Source: Malus domestica
Lineage: Eukaryota; Streptophyta; Magnoliopsida; Rosales; Rosaceae
Length of the DNA stretch: 64,000 nt
Reading direction: 5' to 3'
Assembly (NCBI RefSeq): GCF_042453785.1
Contig: NC_091664.1
Location: 29,126,501 to 29,190,500 of the forward strand
A program made the translations under genes and the position numbers. The notes beneath the pieces were generated by a model that worked only from the letters and a program-made list of their open reading frames with translations, had not been told where the DNA came from and searched no databases. Below, piece after piece: positions 45,380 to 55,909 of this stretch (the first letter of the stretch is position 1; every line of letters starts with the position of its first letter).

Positions 45380-48300
45380 TCATGGCTCCTCTTTCATCTG
45401 CCTGAGACGTTTACTTTTACGGCATTGTTCCGGTTCAGTCCTGATGGATGAACGGCTGCTTCTACGCTTCCCTTTTTCGTGCTCTGGTTCATCCTTGGGG
45501 ACAACAGATGGCATTGAACTTCCTGAATTCTCCTTAAGTCGTTCCAGCTTAACGATCTCTGATTCAATGTCCTTGAACGGGAACTCAGACTCGAGGTTGT
45601 GGTCTTTGATGTATCGAATCAGATCTCTCAGCTCGGCTATTTGGTTGCCTAAAATTTCATCCTGTGAGCAAAATTAAGCCATGAAAGATGTACAATTTCT
45701 GTTATTACACTGAGCGTGGTTCCGATTTAAGTATTTAAGCAAATAGCTATGGGATGTCAAGAAGAGTAAAGCTACCTTTTCATCAAGTGATTCTTCTTCC
45801 AGCCATATTGTGCGGTATGACTTTCGTGCATCCTCCGCATAATCTTTCAAGAGTATTGCGGGCGAGAACTTGCCATTTAACTTGAAGGCACACATGAATT
45901 TAACAGCGTCGATGACCTGCTTCCTTTCAATGAGATTCTGAACAACATCTGTTATGTTTAACACAAAGTTGGAATCATTAGACTGCTCCACAGAAGTTTC
46001 AAAAGGACAATTGCACACTTAAAGAAGTTATCATTAGCAAAAGCATTAAAAATAAATAGCGTTGACAATTTATTCTGTTGCTGCGTTGTACACTATTTTC
46101 CCAGTTAGCTTTTGTTTCGGAGACTCAAAACAAAAAAGATTCTATTCCATCGATCGCTTTTTACCATTTGCCTTTTTCTCTTTATATTTTTATATTCTTT
46201 TGATTCATTTGCCTTTTCCATTTCCATTTGCCTGTTCCTCTAAGTGATCAAACGGAGAATCCCAGTGATGACAACACGATTCATGAAACTCTCATCCGAG
46301 GAGAGGACAACAGTTCCCCGACAAACTAAATATCAACCATCAAAAGATACACTTGTGTGGAAATTTGTTAAGCTTCCGAACAACCCTATATATATAAAAT
46401 AAAATAAAATAAATCCCAACAAAATCAGTATCTCAACAAGATGATTGACTCATGAAATTGATCACAGGCTTATCGGTCATGTTTAAGCTATTTGCTAATA
46501 TTCGACTAGTAATCAACTCCTGAAGATGGTCTAAAACCAACATAAACCTATCACCCTAGCAAAATAGACATAAGAATGGCATTGAGGATACTCATAGTTA
46601 CAAATGCATAGAGCCAGAATTTTGTAAGTTGCAGAAAGAAATTAATTAACATACAAAGAAATAGGTAAGAGAAGGGTACTGGAACACAAATGTCACACTC
46701 TCAAAGTTAATATTCAAGAAACTTACCAGGTAATATCTTATCCGCAAAATCAAGTGTCTGACATAACTTTGTAGCCTGTTTATGCTGACATAACACCCCA
46801 AGAAGCTTTACAATATCATCTCCATTTAAAGTAGAAAGGATTCCATATGTAGCTATAAACTGCAGAAAACCCAAAATCTCCAGTGAATTTCCGATATCAG
46901 CTCTCATTTTTGCTTGCCACTGGACTGCTAGCTTTACTGCATCTTCTTTCACAATAGGTCCAACATCCGGTCTAACTTTCATTAGATCATTCAACATGGA
47001 AATATGATTCTTCATGAAATATTCTTCAAAACCAACACCTCCTTTTCCCCAGTGCTCATTAAAAGATTCTTGCATCAGCTTCAAAAAAAGATTTGCTGGG
47101 TCAGTTGACCTTTTTAAAACAGCAAGCATTCTGTTTTGCATTGGCTGGTTCTCAATTAGTGAAAGATTTGGAGAAGATGAAGTTGCTGCATTTCTGACAT
47201 GTGAAGATTCTGGTTGCTCAAGTTTAACAGGGAAAGAATTGTAGATTTCCGCTATGTAATTGCAAAAGGAAACAAAGAAAGATAGTACGGTGAGTGACAA
47301 GGTTTGAGTTTATGGTATTATTGTGGCAAAACAAAAGATCGATTCAGAAGTATACACAAAATGCAAACCTTTGCAGAATATAACCACAAGGCAAAAAAGG
47401 GGACAATTGCTATGAAATATGTTTAGAAATCATTGCTTTTGTTAAAGTAAATGTCTCCCCTACAACTTCAAAATATGAGAGATATATTACATAACCAAAT
47501 AAAAATTAGAAGAGCTTACCAGGTGCCTGATTTGTGATACCAAAGGCCTGGAGTAGTTCAGTAGCCTGTTCTTGCATAGCAACTATAGCTTTGATAGTCT
47601 TCTCCTTACACTTTTGATTTTGGATGTATTCCTCCGTGGATTTTTGAATCGAATAAAATTCTTTTTGTTTCAATTTGAGATCCTTGACCTGTTTTTCAAG
47701 TTGCCTCTCTCTAATTTCAAGTCCATGGGATCGTTCTTGCAATGAGTTTTCTTGTAACTTCATATGCTTTTGGCACTCTTGATTCATGGAATCAACTTCT
47801 TTTTGTTTCAATTTGAGCTCCCTGACTTGTTCTTCAAGTTGCCTCTCTCTCATTTCAAGTCCATGGGAACGTTCTTGCAACAAATTTTCTTGTAAATCCA
47901 TATGCTTCCGGTGCTCTTGATTCATGGAATCAATTACTTTTTGTTCCAATTCCAGATCCTCGACCTTTTCTTCAAGTTGCCTCTCTCTCATTTCAAGTCC
48001 CTGGGAACGTTCTTGCAACGAATTTTCATGTAAATCCATATGCTTTTGGCGCTCTTGATTCAATGAATCAAATTTCTTTTGTGTCAGTTCAAGCTCCTTG
48101 ACCTGTTCTTCAAGTTGCCTCTCTCTCATTTCAAGTCCATGGGAACGTTCTTGCAACAAATTTTCTTGTAAATCCATATGCTTTAGGCGTTCTTGATTCA
48201 TGGAATCAATTTTTTTTTGTTTCAATTCCAGATCCTTGACATGTTCTTCAAGTTGCCTCTCTCTCATTTCAAGTCGATGGGAACGTTCTTGCAATGAATT

Positions 48301-49305
48301 TTCTTGTAAATTCATATGTTTTTGGCACTCTTGATTCATGGAATCAAATTCTTTTTGTTTCAATTTGAGCTCCTTGACCTGTTGTTCAAGTTGCCTCTCT
48401 TTCGTTTCAAGTCCACGAGAACATTCTTGTAACAACTTTTCTTGTAATTCCAATTGTTTTTGCCGTTCTTGCATCAACTTCCTGAGTGAATGACACTGCT
48501 CTCCTTGCAACTGAACCTCACCAAGGCATTCACTAACCCTACTCTCAATCAAACTGAGTTCTTCAACTTTTGACTCAACTTCTTTTTCTCTCAGTTCAAG
48601 CTTCCCCACCCATCCTTCGAGTTCCCTCTCTTTCGATTCAAGTTTACAAAACCACTTCTCCATGGACTTCTTAAGCATGTCAAAATCTTTCGCCTTCACC
48701 TCTATTTCCCTGGTCATTTTCTCTCTCGATTCAAGTGTCTTAGAGCATTCCACCATTGATTTCTGAATCAGCCGAAGTCTCTCATTTTTCGATTTCATCT
48801 CTTCCTGACATTCTTCGAGTGATTTCTTTGCTTCCTTAATCTGCTCATCCATCAAATCAAACACTCTCTTCCCCTCATCAATAGACCCCTTAAACCCTTC
48901 CAATTGCCTCCGTTTCAACTCAATATCTTCACTGTACTTGCTCACTTTCTCTGTCCCTTCCTCAATGCATTTCTCAACTTCCAGTAACCGTTTCTCTTTA
49001 CCATCAACCTCTTTTCTTTTCTCCTCTGCCAACCTCTCGATTTCGCGCAATTCCTCAGCTTTCGATTCCATTTCCGAGTTAAAGTTCACAACTTTGGCTT
49101 CCAGCTCCGTTTCCCGGTCCTCAACTTCCTTGATTCGGGTCCGGAGCGAGTTCCGATCCGAGTTAATGCCGTCCTGGATCTCCTGGAATTGGCTCTGAAG
49201 CATATTCCGAGCGGAGCCCATCTTCTCCAAAAGACCCTTCAGTTGCAAGGAACCATTGCACTGCATCAACTCCGATTGTTTCAAACGGGTAACCATCTTC
49301 GCCAT
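45380..49305 (-). CDS. FRL: FRIGIDA-like protein, array member A
   Basis: Four minus-strand exons: 49305-47520, 47251-46727, 45948-45776 and 45661-45380. They join in frame to 921 aa from MAKMVTRLKQSELMQC. Exon 1 codes a coiled coil: about 300 residues of Glu/Lys/Leu-rich helix, then six 46-residue repeats ([35 protein letters not shown]). It ends with ATELLQAFGITNQAPG. Exon 2 codes a Frigida-domain module (VDREKLMQES-type start, LAVQWQAKMR, LEILGFLQFIATYGILS, FADKILPG). Exon 3 gives DVVQNLIERKQVIDAVKFMC. Exon 4 ends with IAELRDLIRYIKDHNLESEF and a basic tail (KSKRLRQMKEEP). Compared with members B and C, the first Frigida module at the end of exon 1 is nearly all missing. The family includes the flowering-time regulators FRI, FRL1 and FRL2; a role in flowering is not shown for this type. 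Confidence 0.88.
47680..48510 (-). repeat. Intragenic 138-bp repeats in FRL-A (six)
   Basis: The block ttcaagttgcctctct recurs near 47696, 47833, 47972, 48109, 48246 and 48384, at a spacing of about 138 bp, and encodes 46-residue coiled-coil units. Units are closely alike, more so than to those of B and C, which points to expansion or homogenisation within the gene. Confidence 0.85.
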
Positions 49306-49753
49306 TGTTGATCAAGTTTGTCTTTCTTCTAAAAATTAAAAATTAAATTAAATTAAAAAATCCAAAAAATTAAGAATCGAACTGTTACGAACACGATTCG
49401 GTTAAACATGAAGAAAAAAAGAGAAAACCCTAATGTGCCTAGTGTGTTCAGTGATCAAAGAAGGTGCATTTTCAGTTTCTGAAAAAACAAAACCCTAAAA
49501 ACAGAAAACGTGAGATTACTGAAAGAGAACGAAAGGCCGCCATTGCTGATGAAATGAAAGAAACTGCGTACCTTTTGAGTTGAGATTTCTCGGCTCTGGC
49601 CTTGAAATCGACGGCTATGGAGGAAGGACGGCGCAAACCTTGACGCTTTAGCTACCGCTTCTTCTTCTTCTTCTTCTTCTTCTTCGAGCTCTCTGAAGCA
49701 GTGAAGCTCCACCAGCTCGGTTGTTAGGAGTAAACGATCATGCAGATCATACG

Positions 49754-49827
49754 GACAAAGCAACGGCTAGGATTTATGGGGACTGTCTCTGACAAAGCAA
49801 CGGCTAAGATTTATGGGGACTGTCTTA
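49754..49827. repeat. 37-bp tandem duplication upstream of FRL-A
   Basis: Units beginning at 49754 and 49791 read gacaaagcaacggcta[g/a]g, then atttatggggactgtct. The pair lies at the presumed promoter/start region of FRL-A. A related 'gcacaaagcaacgg' stretch occurs upstream of FRL-B (about 54876). Confidence 0.85.
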
Positions 49828-50039
49828 GTACCGCACGGTCGGCGGCCACGTGTCCAGACGTACTGTTTTGGCCTTTAGTCGGCCAATTTTTGGTCTTTCC
49901 TGTTTGTCATCACTGGCCGATGAGCCCATCCTCTGTGTGTTTGAACAATTTTATTTTATTTTATTTTTTTATTAAGGAGTGTGATTAGTTTTTAAAATTT
50001 TAAAATGATTATGAAAAAATGATAGTGAGATAATTTCTT

Positions 50040-50245
50040 TTAATAAGTGCATATTTTATCTTAATATTACATAATTACTGTTTTGTCCTCCTTATGTAAA
50101 TATTGTATATCAAAAGTGAGAGTAAAATCGAAAAAATAGGGATATGATTGTTATTTTCTCAAAAGATACAAAATTACTATTTTGCCCTCATTATGTAAGT
50201 ATTGTGTATTAAAAGTGAGGGCAAAATAGGAAAAAATGGGGCAAA
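50040..50245. repeat. Two diverged 'attttgccctc' repeats
   Basis: About 50070-50145 and 50166-50242 share aattact[g/a]ttttg[t/c]cctc, ttatgtaa[a/g]tattgt and aaaagtgag[a/g]g[t/c]aaaat. The right flank 'tcttaataatagtacagat' is a motif common at the ends of dicot repeats. It is probably a short decayed transposable element. Confidence 0.55.
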
Positions 50246-50844
50246 ATTTTGACAAGGAGGGTTCTCTTAATAATAGTACAGATTATTACTTACAGATAAT
50301 ATTATTTCGGCGTTTATCAAGGCATGTTATTTTTCGAATGGTTGTTTTATATCCCTGTTGAAGATGCAAACATTTCAACACAAATTCGTTTGACCAAAAA
50401 AAAAAAAAAAAACGAAAAAACGGGGTTTTTGTTTTTTAAATTTGACGCTTAATTAATCTTCTCAATTCAGTGAGATTAAAAAAATAACTCACTTGTTAGT
50501 TGTGACAAATTCACCACATAACAAACTCATATTAGAGTACGGTTTATTTTTTAATACGGGACACAAATTTATGATCGGCTAATGCCATTGAGACAATAAA
50601 TTAGTTGAAGAGAGAACCTCAACAACTAAAAAATTAGTTAATCCCATTCATATTATTTTTTTCGTCCTCAAACTTGCCCTTCCGAATAAGTAAACATGTC
50701 ATTTCTTCTTAGTAAAACTTTATAAACTATATTTTAAACATGATAGTTCAAGCAAATTCTGAACATGTTTCCACTTCCACACAAGCAAATTCTGAATAGC
50801 TGCTTCTCCTGCATGGAAGTAAAGCCACTCAAAATTTTCTGCAA

Positions 50845-53800
50845 TCACGGCAGCTCACTCAGCCGTCTGAGACGCTTACATTTGCGCCGTTCCGGCGGTT
50901 GAATCTTGATGCCAAGATTCTGAATCAAATCTGCAACATTTTACGACAAGAAGGTTGCCATAAGGAGAATAGCATGAGCGTATATAACAACTCGAACTTG
51001 TAGAACTCACTATTACTATAAGCAAACATGAACCGAAGAACTCGTATTTCAGATGGAACGGAATCCTAATTACGCAAGCTAAACACTTTATTCCTAGGAG
51101 ATAGCAAATGCTCTCGAAAAACTAACTACAAAACCAGTCAGAAGTTACACTAGTAACAACCAAACCAAACTTAAAGGTCGTACCCAGTGCACAAGGCTCC
51201 CGCTTTACGCAGGGTTTGGGAGAGGTGAATGTCGGCTAGCCTTACCCCTATTTATGGAGAGGCTGCTCCCAAGTCTCGAACCCGAGACCTACCGCTCATG
51301 GACGAAGGCACTTGCCATCGCACCAAGTGCGACCTCTTCCAGAGCAATGGTAGTGGAACATGAGCATAACGATATGTATGAATGTCGATTTTCAAGAAAC
51401 TTACCAGGGATCTTATCCGAAAGACCAAGTGTCCGGTGTGAGTTTAGAGCCATTTCATCCAGATAAATCATCCCAAAAAGCTTCACAATCTCATCTTTGT
51501 TAAAGGCAGAAAGCAATTCATATGTAGATATAAACTGCAAAAACCCCAAAATCTCAAAGGAATTTTCAGAATCAGCTCTCAATTTTGCCTTCCACTGGAC
51601 TGCTAGCTCTTTAGCATCTTTTTTCACATCAGATCCAACAAGAGGTGTGACTTTTGCTAGATCAATCAACAGGGAAATGGTATTCTCCATGACAACTGCT
51701 CCAAGACCAACATCTCTGTTCCCCCAGCATTGATCCAAATGAGTTTTTATCAACTTGAAAGCAAGTTTTTCCGGGTGCAATGACATTTGTAGGGCAACAA
51801 ACATTTCATTCTGCATTGGTGGGTTACCACTTGAATGCTCGTTTAGAGAGCCCTGCATATTTGTTGCATCTGTAGTGGCACCAGGTTGAAGATTTGGAGA
51901 AGATGAAGTAAGTACATTTCTAACCGGTGAAGATTCTGGTTCCTCAACTTTGACGGGGAAAGAAATGCTGTTGCTCGCTATGTGATTGCAAGAAGAAACC
52001 AAGAAAAGGATAAATAAGAAGAAAACTTGCTAAAAACCTTTAACAACACAATAACAAAATAGGGACAAATAAAACTATTCACATTTTTTAGGCCAACAAA
52101 AGGGAGAGAGTATTTACTTACATAACTTTAAAGCTCCAAAAAATCTTTGCAGAATATAACATTTTTAAAATTTCTTTATAAACCATTTCTTGAAACAACA
52201 TCTTAACGTAAATAAGTAATCTGGTAATCTACAACTCCAAATGAAAAAGGTATAGAGAGCTTACCGGGTGCCTTGTTTGTGGTCTTAAGTGCCTGGCATA
52301 ACTCACTTGCTTGTCCATGCTGAGCCACGATAGTGAGAAGACTTTGAAGCTCCTTTGGATCACAAGCAGTTGTGATGTCATACACAGTAACAAGCTTCAA
52401 AAAGCCCAAAACCTCCATATCATTCTCGCTTGCCATCGTCATCTTAGCCTTCCAATCAGCTGCCAAATTCATTGCATCTTCTCTCACCTGAGGACTTATT
52501 TGTGGGGAGAATATCTTCAACTCCTGTAACAAAAGAATACAACTCCTCCTAATAACTCTCAAATCATAATCAAACGTCTCCGAGTTGTCTCCAGTCAAAT
52601 TTGAAGGATAAAACCCTTGCATTGCATTCAAAACTAGTTTTGCTGGGTCAGATGACACCTGGAGAACAGTTGAGATTTCAGTGCCAACTAAATCAATTCT
52701 TTTCAAATGCTCATTCATGAGCAACTGCAAGCCTCTTCCATCCCTATTGATAATGGTAGCAGGGGTACATAGCAATTGCTGATCATTATCCACTTCAGGA
52801 TGGACATTAGTCTTCTCCTTGGATTTCAGGTTTTGGATGTGTTCCTCCGTGGATTTTCTAATCGAATCAAATTCTTTATGTTTCGATTCAAGCTCTTTGA
52901 CCTGTTCTTGGAGTTGCATCTCTCTCATTTCAAGTCCATGTGAACTTTCCTGTAACAACTTTTCTTGTGAATCCAAATGTTGTTGGCGTTCTTGAATCAG
53001 TGAATACGATTGTTTTTGTTTTGATTCAAACTCTTTGACTTGTTCTTCAAATTGCCTCTCTTTCATTTGGAGTCCATGGGAACGTTCTTGCAACCATTTT
53101 TTCTGGGAATCCAAATGTCGTTGGTCTTCTTGAATCATCGAAACAAAAACATTTTGATTTGACTCAAACTCTTTGACATGTTCTTCAAGGTTCCTCTCTT
53201 TCATTTCAAGTCCATTGGAGAATTCATGTAACAACTTTTCCTGTGAAATGAATTGCTTCTGGCTTTCTTGAACCATTGCATCAAATTGTTTTCGTTTCAA
53301 CTCGAGCTCCTTGACCTGTTCTTCAACTTGCCACCATTTCATTTGAAGTTCATGGAAACAGTCTTGTAACAACTTTTCTTGTGAATCCAAATGCTTCTTG
53401 TGTTCATGAACCATCAAATCAAACTGTTTTTGTTTCAACTCAAGCTCTTTGGCCTGTTTTTCAAGTTGCTTCTCTTTCATTTCAAGTCCGTGGGAACTTA
53501 CTAGTAACATCTTTTCTTGGGAATCCAAACGTTGTTGTCGTCCTTGAATCATCAAATCAAACTGTTTTTGCTTTGATTCAAACTCTCTGATCTGATCCTC
53601 AAGTAGCCTATCCTTCACTTCAAGTGCACAGGAACGCTCTTGTAACGAACTTTCTTGTGAATCCAAATGCTTTTGGCGTTCCTGAATCACCGAATCAAAC
53701 TGTTTTTGTTTCAAGTCAAGCTCTTTGGCCTTTTCTTCAAGTTGCCTCTTTTTCATTTCAAGTCCATGGGAGCCTTCTGTTAACATCTTTTCTTGTGAAT

Positions 53801-54467
53801 CAAAATGTTGTCGGCGTTCTTGAATCACCGAATCAATTTGTTTTCGTTCCAACTCAAGCTCTTTGGCCAGTTCTTCAATTCTCTCTTTCTTTTCAACTCC
53901 ACCGGAACATCCTTGCAACGACCTTTCACACGAATGCAATTGCTTTCCTTCCAATTGAACCTCATTCAGGCATTCAGTGACCATGCTATCAACCAAACCG
54001 AGTTTCTCAACTTGTCTCCGTCTAAATTCGAGCTTATCAACCAATCCTTCAAGTTCCCTCTTTTTCGCTGCGAGTTTACGGGTCCTCTTCTCCATTGCCC
54101 CGATGACTTCTTCTTTCGATTCGAGTGTATTACAGCATTCCACCATTGATTTCTGAATGAGACCAAGTTTTATAGTTTTAAACTCAACCTCTTTTCCTTT
54201 CTCCTCTGCCAAACTCTCGATTTCCTGCAACTTTCGGGCTTTCGCTTCCATTTCCAAGTTAAAGTTTAAAACTTTAGCTTCCCATTCCTTCTCCCGGTCC
54301 TCAATATCTCGGTTTCGGGTCAGAAGCGAGTTCCGTTCCGAGTCAAAGTAGTCCTGGAGCTCTTGGAATCGGGTCAGGAGCTGCACATTCCGGGTCGAAC
54401 CGTCAGAACCCAAAACCTCCTTCCATTGCTGGGCAAGATGGCTCTGCTTCAACTCCCTTTTCTCCAT
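50845..54467 (-). CDS. FRL: FRIGIDA-like protein, array member B (shortened 3' end)
   Basis: Three minus-strand exons, 54467-52265, 51977-51405 and 50930-50845, join in frame to 953 aa. The start is MEKRELKQSHLAQQWKEV, by analogy with member C. Exon 1 has about 220 residues of coiled coil, then about eight 46-residue repeats ([29 protein letters not shown]). A full first Frigida module follows ([64 protein letters not shown]). Exon 2 codes the second module ([34 protein letters not shown]). The last exon joins the start of the usual exon 3 (DLIQNL) directly to the end of the usual exon 4 (IKIQPPERRKCKRLRRL). An internal deletion thus removed most of both exons and the intron between them, while keeping the frame. 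It probably still makes a protein. Confidence 0.85.
51172..51336 (-). mobile_element. Au-type SINE in the second intron of FRL-B
   Basis: Read on the minus strand it begins gaggtcgcacttggtgcgatgg, has an A-box-like gatggcaagtg and a B-box ggttcgagactt, then gcctctccataaatagggg, ctagccgacattcacctctc, gcgggagccttgtgcactgg and gtacgacctt. This is the tRNA-derived Au SINE of flowering plants, essentially full length. No convincing target duplication is visible, so it is not the newest insertion. Confidence 0.88.
52850..53900 (-). repeat. Intragenic 138-bp repeats in FRL-B (about eight)
   Basis: The 'cttcaagttgcctctctttcatttcaagtcc'-type block recurs about every 138 bp near 52912, 53048, 53186, 53323, 53460, 53600, 53737 and 53875. 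Each unit encodes 46 residues of coiled coil. The units are more diverged than those of member A. Confidence 0.8.
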
Positions 54468-55909
54468 TGTTGCGCTTCTGTCCCAAACAAAGAAAAGAAA
54501 CAAAACAAAAACCCCAACTGTTACGACCTCCATGGCGGATGAAATTTGAAGAAAAAAAATGAGAAACCCTAAAACATAGAAGGTGCATTTGCAAATTTCC
54601 TAAAAAAAATTATCAGAAAAAAAAAAAAAAAAAAAACCTGAACGGATACTGAGATACTGGAAGAGAATGTGAGCGGGAGGTATAATACGACGGCGTAGTG
54701 ACATACCTGCGTTGGGGATTTCGAATTTGCTCTTGAATCGACGGCTATGGCGGAAGGAGGCCGCCAAAGCTTGGAGCTTTGAGCTTCTTCTTCAACACTC
54801 CAACGTTCAGTAGCACGCACAGGTGCTCTACTCATTTGTTTCATACAAATTGCATCTGGGCCGTTAGTTTAATGCTTGCACAAAGCAACGGACAAGATTC
54901 AAGCTAACCCGGATCATGCCAATATGAATGAGTCTTATGTCCGTACGGCTAGTTGCCACGTGTCTAGGTTTTTCCCGCTTTGGTCTGCAATCAGAAAAAT
55001 CGTCCGTGCGGACCACGCTACCACAACCACAACAAAGCCAATCAACCGTGAGATTCGCACCGTTCAAGAGAGACGAGGATCCAGACCCTTCAATTTTGTA
55101 AAGTGAGCTAGTACGATAGATTAATGGGTGCTGTAAAATTTGAAATAAATGGTTGGAATTACTTAGTTCATAATCCACACCGACCTGTTCTAACTAATAC
55201 CAACGTAGAAATGCCCGCTTGTTTGTATCTGATGCCAGGGGGGCTCGTCGTGCTTGTGGAAAAAAATTATCTCCTAAGATGGTTTAATTTGATCTGTTTT
55301 GAATTTGAGCTTAATTAACCTCTTTCTATTTAGTGGGATTACTTGGTCTTTACTTAAAAGGAAAAAAATGATATAATAATGGTCTTATATATATATATAT
55401 ATATATATATACCAAATTTGGATTAGAACATTATGTTCCTCCTATTTCTGCATTCAAGTTTAAATCTCCATATTTTGTAATTAGATGAATTTGGTGTTGA
55501 ATATCGGTTGTATAGAAAAAAAATCCCCCCTTTTTTTTTGAAGAATCCTCATATTTAAGTTTTAAAGTACATAGAAATTGATTTAGAATTTCATATCAGC
55601 AATCAAATATTTAGCTAAAAGAGTGTGTGTGTGTGTGTGTATATATATGTATATATATGTATGTATGTATATAAGAATTAGTCAAGACATTTCCTTTCAT
55701 GTATCTCTCAAGGTTTTGCAACATAATCTGTTTCCACAGAGAAACAATTCTACCTTGAAGTCAGTCAAACAAACTGCTCCTCCCAAATGCAAGGCAATGC
55801 AACTCAAAAGAAGGCAGCTGACAACAACCTATCAAACTTCGCAATTAGCAGGTAACTAGAGGCTAATACTACGGTCGAGGTTTTCGGTTTTACTATGCAC
55901 ACGAGTCCA
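54468..55909. other. Region between FRL-B and FRL-C
   Basis: Contains the leader of FRL-B with the element 'gaatcgacggctatggcgga' (about 54733), a G-box-like cacgtg near 54957, an (AT)n tract at 55386-55411 and a GT/AT tract at 55622-55672. The 3' UTR of FRL-C ends it. There is no other gene. Confidence 0.55.

Larger units (their letters stand above)
49306..50844. other. Region between FRL-A and FRL-B
   Basis: Holds the leader and promoter of FRL-A up to about 49.75 kb, with a (CTT)n tract at 49661-49688 and a G-box-like cacgtg near 49849. Beyond it is AT-rich DNA with duplicated segments, and then the 3' UTR of FRL-B. No further gene is seen. Confidence 0.5.

Noticed and set aside
53381-54149. 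Plus-strand frames with repeated 'FQVASLSFQV' sequence
   Set aside because: Antisense reading of the 138-bp coiled-coil repeats of FRL-B; the periodicity comes from the real gene.
54468-54533. N-terminal extension of FRL-B with a hydrophobic segment (MEVVTVGVFVLFLFFVWD)
   Set aside because: Other members start with the charged MEKRELKQ/KLKQ-type sequence, and the extension lies in leader-like DNA, so the downstream Met was chosen.
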